Part shown: in pieces, positions 36,641 to 44,422 of the stretch
Layout of the letters: each line of letters begins with the position of its first letter
Position numbering within the stretch: the first letter of the stretch is position 1
DNA from: Xenophilus sp003671765
GTDB taxonomy: Bacteria > Pseudomonadota > Gammaproteobacteria > Burkholderiales > Burkholderiaceae_C
Assembly (NCBI GenBank): GCA_051414805.1
Contig: CP166702.1
Location: 2,666,001-2,730,000, forward strand
DNA: 64,000 bases
Direction of reading: 5' to 3'
The notes under the pieces: generated by a model
Seen by the model: only the letters and a program-made list of their open reading frames with translations
The model's database searches: none
What the model was told of the DNA's origin: nothing
Position numbers and translations under genes: made by a program

Positions 36641-36716
36641 GCGCGAAGGGCGCGAAAGAAAACCAATTTCGGATTTCTTTTCCGCCATCTTCGCGTGACT
36701 TTCGCGGCCTTCGCGC
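36641..36716. repeat. Long imperfect inverted repeat between ilvB and ilvN
   Basis: Arms GCGCGAAGGGCGCGAAAG (36641-36658) and CTTTCGCGGCCTTCGCGC (36699-36716) match at 17 of 18 positions. The left arm is preceded by two further CGAAGGGCGC-type direct repeats. It occupies much of the 225-bp ilvB-ilvN spacer and would form a strong hairpin in the mRNA. Confidence 0.7.
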
Positions 36717-36831
36717 ATGGAAGTCCGCTCCCGATTTCAACAACCTAAGCGTCGACGAATCTATTGCCCGCCGAGCCCGCGCATTGCCGTGCGCGGGGGA
36801 GGGCGGCGAGAAGAGGAGTCGCAGTCAAGAC

Positions 36832-37323
36832 ATGAAACACATCATCGCCGTGCTGCTGGAGAACGAACCCGGCGCACTCTCCCGCGTCGTGGGCCTGTTC
36901 TCGGCCCGTGGCTACAACATCGAATCGCTGACGGTCGCGCCGACCGAGGACCCGAGCCTTTCGCGCATGACGATCCAGACCACCGGCTCGGACGACGTGA
37001 TCGAGCAGATCACCAAGCACCTGAACCGCCTGATCGAGGTGGTGAAGGTGGTCGACCTGACCGAAGGGGCCTACACCGAGCGCGAGCTCATGATGGTGAA
37101 GGTGCGCGCCGTGGGCAAGGAGCGCGAGGAGATGAAGCGCATGGCCGACATCTTCCGCGGCCGCATCATCGACGTGACGGACAAGAGCTACACCATCGAG
37201 CTCACCGGCGACCACGGCAAGAACGACGCCTTCCTCGACGCCATCGACCGCGCGGCCATCCTCGAGACGGTGCGCACGGGCCCGAGCGGCATCGGCCGGG
37301 GCGAGCGCATCCTGCGCGTCTGA
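36832..37323 (+). CDS. ilvN: Acetolactate synthase small (regulatory) subunit
   Basis: 163-residue regulatory subunit conferring valine feedback inhibition. The N-terminal ACT domain is clear (HIIAVLLENEPGALSRVVGL, YNIESLTVAPTEDPSLSRMT), followed by the C-terminal ALS_ss domain (MVKVRAVGKEREEM, ADIFRGRIIDVTDKSYTIEL). Length is normal for the long-form (IlvH-like) small subunit. ATG 36832 follows AAGAGGAG about 14 bases upstream. It is separated from ilvB by a repeat-rich spacer rather than the usual short gap. Confidence 0.95.
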   Translation: MKHIIAVLLENEPGALSRVVGLFSARGYNIESLTVAPTEDPSLSRMTIQTTGSDDVIEQITKHLNRLIEVVKVVDLTEGAYTERELMMVKVRAVGKEREEMKRMADIFRGRIIDVTDKSYTIELTGDHGKNDAFLDAIDRAAILETVRTGPSGIGRGERILRV

Positions 37324-37346
37324 ACGAATCGGGGCTCGGCCGATGC

Positions 37347-37432
37347 CCGTCCGGACCGAGCCTGTCGAAGCCCTGGCGGCCGTAATGCGGCCAGGACTGC
37401 AGTGAGCCCTTCGACAGGCTCAACACGGACGG
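37347..37432. repeat. Inverted repeat of the CGACAGGCTC type between ilvN and ilvC
   Basis: Arms CCGTCCGGACCGAGCCTGTC... (37347-37370) and ...GACAGGCTCAACACGGACGG (37409-37432) pair over about 20 of 24 positions. Between them is a second imperfect hairpin (CTGGCGGCCG / CGGCCAG). The GAGCCTGTCGAAG motif is a common intergenic repeat in Betaproteobacteria. It would form a nested stem structure in the ilv transcript. Confidence 0.7.
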
Positions 37433-37470
37433 CACCACGCATCAACACTGCATTCAACCGGAGAGAAGAC

Positions 37471-38487
37471 ATGAAGGTTTTTTACGACAAGGACTGCGAC
37501 CTGAGCCTCATCAAGGGCAAGACCGTCGCGATCATCGGCTATGGCTCGCAGGGCCACGCGCATGCGCAGAACCTGAATGACAGCGGCGTGAAGGTCGTGG
37601 TCGGCCTGCGCAAGGGCGGCGCTTCCTGGGACAAGGTCGGCAAGGCCGGCCTGAACGTCCTCGAAGTGAACGATGCCGTGAAGTCGGCCGACGTCGTGAT
37701 GATCCTGCTGCCCGACGAGCAGATCGCAGAGGTCTACAAGAACAACGTCGAGCCGAACATCAAGGAAGGCGCCTCGCTGGCCTTCGCGCACGGGTTCAAC
37801 GTGCACTACAACCAGGTCGTGCCGCGTGCCGACCTCGACGTGTGGATGGTCGCGCCCAAGGCGCCCGGCCATACCGTGCGCAGCACCTACGCACAAGGCG
37901 GCGGCGTGCCGCACCTCGTGGCCGTGCACCAGGACAAGTCGGGCAAGGCGCGTGACCTGGCGCTCTCGTACGCCATGGCCAACGGCGGCGGCAAGGCCGG
38001 CATCATCGAAACCAACTTCAAGGAAGAGACCGAGACCGACCTGTTCGGCGAGCAGGCCGTGCTGTGCGGCGGCGCCGTCGAGCTGATCAAGATGGGCTAC
38101 GAGACGCTGGTGGAAGCCGGCTACGCGCCCGAGATGGCCTACTTCGAGTGCCTGCACGAGCTCAAGCTGATCGTCGACCTGATCTATGAAGGCGGCATCG
38201 CCAACATGAACTACTCGATCTCCAACAACGCGGAGTTCGGCGAGTACGTGACGGGCCCTGAGGTGATCAACGAGCAGTCGCGCGCCGCGATGAAGAATGC
38301 CCTCAAGCGCATCCAGAACGGCGACTACGCCAAGATGTTCATCCAGGAGGGGCGCCTGAATTACCCGAGCATGACGGCCCGCCGCCGCAACACCGCCGAG
38401 CACAGCATCGAAGTGGTGGGTGGCAAGCTGCGCGCGATGATGCCCTGGATCGCCAAGAACAAGCTGGTCGATCAGACCCGGAACTAA
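37471..38487 (+). CDS. ilvC: Ketol-acid reductoisomerase (NADP+), class I
   Basis: 338-residue enzyme that isomerises and reduces acetolactate to dihydroxyisovalerate (and the Ile counterpart). The NADPH-binding turn IGYGSQGHAHAQNL and the catalytic domain acids in FKEETETDLFGEQAVLCGG and FECLHELKLIVDLI are present. The length marks the short class I form. ATG 37471 has GGAGAGAAG just upstream. It is third gene of the ilvBNC cluster. Confidence 0.96.
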   Translation: MKVFYDKDCDLSLIKGKTVAIIGYGSQGHAHAQNLNDSGVKVVVGLRKGGASWDKVGKAGLNVLEVNDAVKSADVVMILLPDEQIAEVYKNNVEPNIKEGASLAFAHGFNVHYNQVVPRADLDVWMVAPKAPGHTVRSTYAQGGGVPHLVAVHQDKSGKARDLALSYAMANGGGKAGIIETNFKEETETDLFGEQAVLCGGAVELIKMGYETLVEAGYAPEMAYFECLHELKLIVDLIYEGGIANMNYSISNNAEFGEYVTGPEVINEQSRAAMKNALKRIQNGDYAKMFIQEGRLNYPSMTARRRNTAEHSIEVVGGKLRAMMPWIAKNKLVDQTRN

Positions 38488-38520
38488 GGCCCCCCCGCTT
38501 TTCACGCCTGCGGCGCCTAA

Positions 38521-38562
38521 CTCCACCCCCCGAGGTGGAGGCGCGGCCGCCTTGGGGCGGCC
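38521..38562. repeat. Paired GC-rich hairpins after ilvC
   Basis: CTCCACC-CCCCGA-GGTGGAG (38521-38540) and GGCCGCC-TTGG-GGCGGCC (38545-38562), both perfect 7-bp stems, 34 bases after the ilvC stop. They lie upstream of the ilvC terminator and resemble a mobile intergenic element. Confidence 0.6.
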
Positions 38563-38600
38563 CGCCGGCAGCCGCATCGGCCGATTCACCCCGACGACAA

Positions 38601-38628
38601 GGGCCATCGCGCAGGCGATGGCCCTTTG
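38601..38628 (+). terminator. Rho-independent terminator after ilvC
   Basis: Perfect 10-bp stem GGGCCATCGC-GCAG-GCGATGGCCC followed by TTTGT, 114 bases after the ilvC stop and before pssA. It suggests that pssA-leuA is transcribed separately. Confidence 0.8.
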
Positions 38629-38670
38629 TCATTGACTACACTGCCCGTTTTGCCGCGAGCCCTTCGCGGC

Positions 38671-38713
38671 GCTATGAATTAGATAGCTGCTCCCGCAGGA
38701 TCCACGGGCGCTG
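38671..38713 (+). repeat. Dispersed 43-bp palindromic repeat, copy 6
   Basis: GCTAT-GAATTAG-ATAGC core followed by TGCTCCCGC and a tail ending CACGGGCGCTG. It abuts the pssA ribosome binding site (GGAGG at 38713-38717). Confidence 0.65.
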
Positions 38714-38725
38714 GAGGCCAATTTG

Positions 38726-39550
38726 ATGCATGACGACACGCCGCTGGGCGAGCCCCTGCCGCGCAAGCGCCGCAAGGGCATCTACATCCTGCCGAACCTG
38801 TTCACGCTGGCCGCGCTGTTCGGCGGTTTCTACGCCATCGTGATGGCGATGAACGCGCGCTTCGACCTGGCCACCATCGGCGTGTTCTCCGCCATGATCC
38901 TCGACAGCCTGGACGGCCGCGTGGCGCGCATGACCAACACGCAGAGCGCGTTCGGCGAGCAGATGGACTCGCTGTCCGACATGGTGTCCTTCGGCGCTGC
39001 GCCGGCACTCATCGCCTACGAATGGTCCCTCAAGGGGCTGGGCCGCTGGGGCTGGATCGCCGCCTTCGTGTATTGCGCCTGCGCCGCGCTGCGGCTCGCG
39101 CGCTTCAACGTCAACACAGGCGTGGTCGACAAGCGCTGGTTCCAGGGCCTGCCGTCGCCCGCGGCCGCGGCGCTGGTGGCCGGCTTCATCTGGCTCATGA
39201 CGGAGTGGGGCAAGCGGGGCAGCGACGTCTGGTACCTGTCGTGGCAGCAGATCACCTGGATCACCTTCTTCTTCACCCTCTACGCGGGCTTGACGATGGT
39301 GACCAACGCACCCTTCTACAGCTTCAAGGACATGCAGGTGAAGAAGAGCGTGCCCTTCGCGACCATCGTGCTCATTGCTTTGGGCATCGCCGTGATCAAC
39401 ATCCATCCGCCCACCGTGCTGTTCGGCCTCTTCGTGGCCTATGGCTTCAGCGGCTACGTGATCTACGCCTGGCGCAAGGCCAAGGGTCAGCCGGTGAGCG
39501 TGATCAGCGTGTCGACCGACGAGCCCGACGAGCGGGGCTTGCACAACTGA
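38726..39550 (+). CDS. pssA: CDP-diacylglycerol--serine O-phosphatidyltransferase
   Basis: 274-residue inner-membrane enzyme of the CDP-alcohol phosphatidyltransferase family, making phosphatidylserine, the precursor of phosphatidylethanolamine. The catalytic signature DSLDGRVARMTNTQSAFGEQ, continuing to MDSLSD, is intact. About eight hydrophobic segments are present. ATG 38726 has GGAGG at 8 bases; the TTG just before it is possible. It sits between ilvC and leuA, as in other Burkholderiales. Confidence 0.92.
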   Translation: MHDDTPLGEPLPRKRRKGIYILPNLFTLAALFGGFYAIVMAMNARFDLATIGVFSAMILDSLDGRVARMTNTQSAFGEQMDSLSDMVSFGAAPALIAYEWSLKGLGRWGWIAAFVYCACAALRLARFNVNTGVVDKRWFQGLPSPAAAALVAGFIWLMTEWGKRGSDVWYLSWQQITWITFFFTLYAGLTMVTNAPFYSFKDMQVKKSVPFATIVLIALGIAVINIHPPTVLFGLFVAYGFSGYVIYAWRKAKGQPVSVISVSTDEPDERGLHN

Positions 39551-39567
39551 GCAGGCCCTGTGTTAAA
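39539..39567 (+). promoter_or_regulatory. Putative promoter of the leu leader
   Basis: TTGCAC, a 17-base spacer, then GTTAAA, overlapping the end of pssA. A start about 7 bases downstream would place the leader-peptide ATG (39580) very near the transcript's 5' end. The -10 match is weak. Confidence 0.4.
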
Positions 39568-39579
39568 GTCCGCCGCTCC

Positions 39580-39633
39580 ATGAAGCAGATGTCGCTGGCC
39601 CTACTACTGATCCCCTACGGGCGGAGACGGTAG
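39580..39633 (+). CDS. leu operon leader peptide
   Basis: 17-codon open frame Met-Lys-Gln-Met-Ser-Leu-Ala-Leu-Leu-Leu-Ile-Pro-Tyr-Gly-Arg-Arg-Arg, then TAG. Four Leu codons in a run of five, two of them CTA (a rare Leu codon in GC-rich DNA), lie just before the sequence ACGGGC (39617-39622), which can pair with the 5' arm of the downstream terminator. This is the arrangement of an attenuation leader that senses charged tRNA-Leu. No clear Shine-Dalgarno precedes it. It lies 101 bases before the leuA start. Confidence 0.8.
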   Translation: MKQMSLALLLIPYGRRR

Positions 39634-39655
39634 AGCGCGCGCGCATCCCATCACC

Positions 39656-39693
39656 ACGGCCCGTTCGCACCAGCAACGGGCCGTTCTGCTTTT
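39656..39693 (+). terminator. Attenuator terminator upstream of leuA
   Basis: Perfect 10-bp stem ACGGCCCGTT (39656-39665) / AACGGGCCGT (39675-39684) with a nine-base loop, followed by TCTGCTTTT. Its 5' arm contains GCCCGT (39659-39664), also complementary to ACGGGC in the leader peptide codons. Terminator and antiterminator are therefore mutually exclusive. Confidence 0.8.
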
Positions 39694-39733
39694 GGGGTTG
39701 CTGGTCGATTCCAACCATCACAGAGAAATCGAC

Positions 39734-41449
39734 ATGTTGAAGCAACCTCAGACCAAGTACCGCGCCTTCGCACCGATCGGCCTCACGGACCGCACCTGGC
39801 CCGACGCCGTGCTGACGAAGGCCCCGATCTGGCTGTCGACCGACCTGCGCGATGGAAACCAGGCGCTGGTCGAGCCCATGGACATCGAGCGCAAGATGCG
39901 CATGTTCGAGATGCTCGTGAAGATCGGCTTCAAGGAGATCGAGGTCGGCTTTCCCTCGGCCTCGCAAGTCGAATTCGACTTCGTGCGGCGCCTCATCGAA
40001 GAAGACCGCATTCCCGACGACGTGACGATCCAGGTGCTCACACAGGCCCGTGATCACCTCATCGAGCGCACCTTCGAGGCCCTGCAGGGCGCGCCTCGCG
40101 CCATCGTCCACCTTTACAACGCCGTCGCTCCCATCATGCGCCGCGTCGTGCTCGGCATGGACGAGGACGGCATCGTCGAGCTGGCGGCCAGCCACGCACG
40201 GCAGTTCAAGGAGCACGCAGCCCGCCAGCCGCATACGCACTGGACCTTCCAGTATTCGCCCGAGATGTTCTCGGGCACGGACCTCGCGTTCTCCAAGCGC
40301 GTCGTCGATGCGGTCACCGAGGTCTGGGCGCCGACACCGGCACACAAGTGCATCGTGAACCTCCCGTCGACGGTCGAGCATTCGACGCCGAACATCTTCG
40401 CGGACATGATCGAGTGGATGCACCGCAAGCTCGCGCGTCGAGATGCGATCGTGCTGTCGGTCCATCCGCACAACGACCGCGGCACCGGCACGGCCGCGGC
40501 GGAGTTCGCCGTCATGGCGGGCGCCGATCGCCTAGAAGGGTGCCTGTTCGGCAACGGCGAGCGCACGGGCAACCTCGACCTCGTGAACGTCGCGCTCAAC
40601 CTCTACACGCAGGGCGTCTCGCCGGGCCTGGACTTCTCGCGCATCGACGAGATCCGCGCCACGGTGGAGCACTGCAACCAGATCCCGGTGCATCCGCGCC
40701 ATCCGTACGTGGGCGACCTCGTCTACACCTCGTTCTCGGGTTCGCACCAGGACGCGATCAAGAAAGCCTTCGCGGCGCGGCGCGAGGCCGATCTCTGGGA
40801 CATCCCGTACCTGCCCATCGACCCCAAGGACGTGGGCCGCAGCTACGAGGCCGTGATCCGGGTCAACAGCCAGTCGGGCAAGGGCGGCATCGCCTACCTG
40901 CTCGAGAGCGAGCATGGCCTCGAGTTGCCGCGGCGCCTGCAGATCGAGTTCAGCCAGGCCGTGCAACGCGTCATGGACGTGGAAGGAAAGGAGCTCTCGG
41001 CGGCCGACCTCTGGCAGATCTTCCGTGACGAGTACCGCATGGATTCGAGCAACGGCCTGCAGCATCGCGCGATCGATGCCGAAGGCGAGGGTGCCTCGGC
41101 CACCGTGCACCTGCGCGGGGACCTGCGCTGGGGTGGCGAAGTGCGCCGCATCGACGGCCGCGGCAACGGGCCCATCGACGCCTTCATCCAGGCGATGGCA
41201 ACGGCCACCGGCCACGCGATCCGTGTGATCGACTACCACCAGCACGCCATCGGCACCGGGGCCGACGCGCGCTCGGTGGCCTACCTCGAATTGCGCGTGG
41301 ACGAGTCGCAGACGCTCTTCGGCGTGGGCATCGATGCCGATACGACGGCCGCCTCGCTGCGCGCCATCGTTTCGGGCGTCGAACGTGCGCTGGGGCAGGG
41401 CCGGGCGCGCCGCGCGCCCGCGGCACAATCCGAGGTGGCGACCGCCTGA
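39734..41449 (+). CDS. leuA: 2-isopropylmalate synthase, long (type 2, actinobacterial-like) form
   Basis: 571-residue enzyme condensing acetyl-CoA with 2-ketoisovalerate, the first step to leucine. The catalytic barrel contains STDLRDGNQALVEPM, the metal ligands in SVHPHNDRGTG and EGCLFGNGERTGN. A C-terminal LeuA dimer/allosteric domain follows. The DGNQALVEP signature is the type 2 version, distinct from DGEQSPG in the neighbour at 41487. ATG 39734 is the family start (MLKQPQTKYRAF). Expression is predicted to be controlled by the leader at 39580-39693. Confidence 0.93.
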   Translation: MLKQPQTKYRAFAPIGLTDRTWPDAVLTKAPIWLSTDLRDGNQALVEPMDIERKMRMFEMLVKIGFKEIEVGFPSASQVEFDFVRRLIEEDRIPDDVTIQVLTQARDHLIERTFEALQGAPRAIVHLYNAVAPIMRRVVLGMDEDGIVELAASHARQFKEHAARQPHTHWTFQYSPEMFSGTDLAFSKRVVDAVTEVWAPTPAHKCIVNLPSTVEHSTPNIFADMIEWMHRKLARRDAIVLSVHPHNDRGTGTAAAEFAVMAGADRLEGCLFGNGERTGNLDLVNVALNLYTQGVSPGLDFSRIDEIRATVEHCNQIPVHPRHPYVGDLVYTSFSGSHQDAIKKAFAARREADLWDIPYLPIDPKDVGRSYEAVIRVNSQSGKGGIAYLLESEHGLELPRRLQIEFSQAVQRVMDVEGKELSAADLWQIFRDEYRMDSSNGLQHRAIDAEGEGASATVHLRGDLRWGGEVRRIDGRGNGPIDAFIQAMATATGHAIRVIDYHQHAIGTGADARSVAYLELRVDESQTLFGVGIDADTTAASLRAIVSGVERALGQGRARRAPAAQSEVATA

Positions 41450-41486
41450 GCGAGGCAGGGTGGTGCAAGAAATCCAGGAGAACACG

Positions 41487-43025
41487 ATGACCGACAAGCT
41501 GATCATTTTCGACACCACCCTGCGCGATGGCGAGCAGTCGCCCGGCGCCTCGATGACGCGCGACGAGAAGATGCGCATCGCCAAACAGCTCGAGCGCCTG
41601 AAGGTCGACGTCATCGAAGCGGGCTTTCCCGCCAGCTCGAACGGCGATTTCGAGGCCGTGCAGGCGATCGCCAATGCGATCAAGGAGTCGACCGTGTGCG
41701 GCCTGTCGCGCGCCAACGACCGCGACATCGCCCGTGCGGCGGAGGCCCTGAAGGGCGCGGCGCGTGGCCGCATCCACACCTTCATCGCCACCTCGCCGCT
41801 GCACATGGAGAAGAAGCTGCGGATGACGCCCGACGAGGTGCACGAACAGGCCAGGCTGGCGGTGCGCTTCGCGCGCAACAAGGTCGCCGACGTGGAGTTC
41901 AGCCCCGAAGACGGCTACCGCAGCAACGTGGACTTCCTCTGCCGCGTGCTCGAGACGGTCATCGCCGAGGGCGCGACCACCATCAACGTGCCCGACACCG
42001 TGGGCTACGCCATTCCGGAGCTGTACGGCAACTTCATCAAGACCCTGCGCGAGCGCATTCCCAACAGCGACAAGGCGATCTGGTCGGTGCATTGCCACAA
42101 CGACCTGGGCATGGCGGTGGCCAATTCGCTGGCCGGCGTGAAGATCGGTGGCGCACGCCAGGTGGAGTGCACGATCAACGGCCTGGGCGAGCGTGCCGGC
42201 AACTGCTCGCTCGAAGAGATCGTGATGGCGGTGAAGACCCGCAAGGACTACTTCGGGCTGGACCTCAACATCGACACCCAGCACATCGTCGCGGCCAGCC
42301 GCATGGTCAGCCAGACCACCGGCTTCGTCGTGCAGCCCAACAAGGCCGTGGTGGGCGCCAATGCCTTCGCCCATGCCTCGGGCATCCACCAGGACGGCGT
42401 GCTCAAGGCGCGCGACACCTACGAGATCATGCGCGCCGAGGACGTGGGCTGGACGGCCAACAAGATCGTGCTGGGCAAGCTCTCGGGCCGAAACGCCTTC
42501 AAGCAGCGCCTGCAGGAACTGGGCGTGACCATGGAGAGCGAAGCCGACATCAACGCGGCCTTCCTGCGCTTCAAGGAGCTGGCCGACCGCAAGGCCGAGA
42601 TTTTCGACGAGGACATCCTCGCGCTCGTCAGCGCGGAGGAGGGCTCGAACGTTGGTGAGCAGTTTGGCTTCGTGTCGCTCTCGCAGCACAGCGAAACCGG
42701 CGAGCGGCCTCACGCCCGGGTGATCTTCACGGTCCAGGGCAAGGAAGTGACCGGCGAGTCGGACGGCAATGGCCCGGTCGATGCTTCCCTGAAGGCGATC
42801 GAGTCGCATGTGCGCAGCGGCGCCGAAATGGTGCTGTATTCGGTCAACGCGATCAGCGGCTCGACCGAAAGTCAGGGAGAGGTGACCGTGCGGCTGCAGA
42901 ATGCAGGCCGGGTGGTCAACGGCGTGGGCGCCGACCCCGACATCGTGGTCGCCTCAGCCAAGGCTTATCTCAGCGCCCTCAACAAGTTACAGAGCCAAGC
43001 TGAGAGAGTGGCCGCGCAGGGGTGA
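41487..43025 (+). CDS. leuA: 2-isopropylmalate synthase, type 1
   Basis: 512-residue classical bacterial 2-isopropylmalate synthase. Barrel motifs are DTTLRDGEQSPGASM, SVHCHNDLGMAVANSLAG and INGLGERAGNCSLEE. A complete C-terminal regulatory domain with GVGADPDIVVASAKAY follows. ATG 41487 has CCAGGAG at about 6 bases. It lies 37 bases after the type 2 leuA on the same strand, so the operon encodes two non-orthologous enzymes for the same reaction. Citramalate synthase activity is an alternative for one of them that sequence alone cannot exclude. Confidence 0.93.
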   Translation: MTDKLIIFDTTLRDGEQSPGASMTRDEKMRIAKQLERLKVDVIEAGFPASSNGDFEAVQAIANAIKESTVCGLSRANDRDIARAAEALKGAARGRIHTFIATSPLHMEKKLRMTPDEVHEQARLAVRFARNKVADVEFSPEDGYRSNVDFLCRVLETVIAEGATTINVPDTVGYAIPELYGNFIKTLRERIPNSDKAIWSVHCHNDLGMAVANSLAGVKIGGARQVECTINGLGERAGNCSLEEIVMAVKTRKDYFGLDLNIDTQHIVAASRMVSQTTGFVVQPNKAVVGANAFAHASGIHQDGVLKARDTYEIMRAEDVGWTANKIVLGKLSGRNAFKQRLQELGVTMESEADINAAFLRFKELADRKAEIFDEDILALVSAEEGSNVGEQFGFVSLSQHSETGERPHARVIFTVQGKEVTGESDGNGPVDASLKAIESHVRSGAEMVLYSVNAISGSTESQGEVTVRLQNAGRVVNGVGADPDIVVASAKAYLSALNKLQSQAERVAAQG

Positions 43026-43061
43026 GTTTCGTGGGGTCCTTGGTTTTCGATTGAAGAAAAG

Positions 43062-43093
43062 GACGCAAGTAACTGATATTGCGCGTCTTTTTT
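43062..43093 (+). terminator. Probable terminator after the second leuA
   Basis: GACGCAA ... TTGCGCGTC can pair with a two-base bulge, followed by six T. It lies 37 bases after the leuA stop and before pbpG. Confidence 0.55.
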
Positions 43094-43141
43094 GATTTCG
43101 ATAGACTGCGGCCCTCACGTCATCGCCGCTGGAGATTTTTG

Positions 43142-44338
43142 ATGCCCGAAGCCCCTGTGCAATCCGCTTCCTCCCGGCGTTTCCACACCCCCCTCAAGAT
43201 GATCGCCGTCGCGCTGTGCGCCACGGCGTTTTTGCTGCCCGGCGCTCATGCGGCAGCCAAGAAGGCGGTCCCCGCCGGCAAGAAAGCGGTCGCCGCAGCC
43301 AGCGAAGGCAAGCGGGCCGGCAAGCCGGCGCGCGCGGCCAAGGCCGAGGCCAGAAGCAGCAGCAAGGTCGCATCGTCCAAGCGCTCCACGAAGGCGGAGC
43401 CGGCCGAGCGCGTGGTCCGCGGTGGCCGCAACGTCGTCGCTTCCATTCACAAGAAGAACGGCAAGACCGTGGTCGCCGTGCAGCGCCGTTCGGTCGTGCG
43501 CGTGGCCGAGGCGCCTCCGCGCCTGTCCTTCGGCCAGATGGCCGGCCTCCATGCGACGGAAGACGCCCTCGACCTCAAGTCCAGCGCCGCCCTGGTGATC
43601 GACCAGGACACGCGTGAGGTGCTGTTCAGCAAGAACGACCACGCCGTGCTGCCGATCGCGTCGCTGACCAAGCTGATGACCGGCCTGCTGATCAGCGAGG
43701 CGCAGCTGCCGATGGACGAGCTCATCACCATCACGCAGGACGATGTCGACACCGAGAAGGGCAGCCGCTCGCGCCTGACCGTCGGCACCACGCTTTCGCG
43801 CGGCGAGCTGCTGCACCTGGCGCTGATGTCGAGCGAGAACCGTGCGGCGCATGCGCTCGGCCGCACCTACCCCGGCGGCCTGTCGACCTTCGTCAGCGTC
43901 ATGAACGCCAAGGCCAAGATGCTCGGCATGCGCGATACGCGCTATGTCGAGCCGACGGGCCTGTCCTTCCACAACCAGTCGACCGCGCAGGACCTGGCCG
44001 TGCTGGTGAGCGCCGCCTCGGCCAACTCGCTGGTGCGCCAGCTGTCGACCTCGCCCGAACACCAGGTGGAGGTCGGCAACCGCGTGCTGCAGTACAACAC
44101 CACCAACCGGCTGGTGCGCAGCCCGGAGTGGGACATCGGCCTGCAGAAGACGGGCTACATCTCCGAAGCGGGCCAGTGCCTGGTCATGCAGGCGAAGGTG
44201 GCAGGCCGCAAGCTGATCATGGTGTTCCTGGATTCGGCCGGCAAGTTCAGCCGCATCGCCGACGCGGAGCGCGTGCGCCGCTGGGTCGAGAACGGCCACA
44301 TGATGCACACGGCGAGCGCGCAGATCGCGGGCGACTGA
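43142..44338 (+). CDS. pbpG: D-alanyl-D-alanine endopeptidase, PBP7-like
   Basis: 398-residue exported peptidase S11 (low-molecular-weight penicillin-binding protein) that trims or cuts peptidoglycan cross-links. A signal segment (MIAVALCATAFLLPGAHA) follows an N-terminal extension. A Lys/Ala/Arg-rich linker occupies about 38-110. The catalytic domain has SxxK in PIASLTKLMTG, SxN in LMSSENRAAHALG and KTG in LQKTGYISEAG. ATG 43142 (MPEAP) is preferred over an in-frame codon at 43079, which would cover the leuA terminator. Confidence 0.9.
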   Translation: MPEAPVQSASSRRFHTPLKMIAVALCATAFLLPGAHAAAKKAVPAGKKAVAAASEGKRAGKPARAAKAEARSSSKVASSKRSTKAEPAERVVRGGRNVVASIHKKNGKTVVAVQRRSVVRVAEAPPRLSFGQMAGLHATEDALDLKSSAALVIDQDTREVLFSKNDHAVLPIASLTKLMTGLLISEAQLPMDELITITQDDVDTEKGSRSRLTVGTTLSRGELLHLALMSSENRAAHALGRTYPGGLSTFVSVMNAKAKMLGMRDTRYVEPTGLSFHNQSTAQDLAVLVSAASANSLVRQLSTSPEHQVEVGNRVLQYNTTNRLVRSPEWDIGLQKTGYISEAGQCLVMQAKVAGRKLIMVFLDSAGKFSRIADAERVRRWVENGHMMHTASAQIAGD

Positions 44339-44368
44339 GTTCGCGCGGCCTGCCGCACAAAGAACGAA

Positions 44369-44389
44369 GGGGCCCGCGGGCCCCTTTTT
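44369..44389 (+). terminator. Rho-independent terminator of pbpG
   Basis: GGGGCC-CGCG-GGCCCC followed by five T, 30 bases after the pbpG stop and ahead of the convergent IclR gene. Confidence 0.88.
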
Positions 44390-44422
44390 CTTTCCCAGGA
44401 TCGGCTGTCCGTACCGCCGCCT

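Noticed and set aside
43079..43141. Upstream start for the PBP7-like peptidase
   Set aside because: It would place the leuA terminator hairpin inside the coding sequence and add residues unlike the family.
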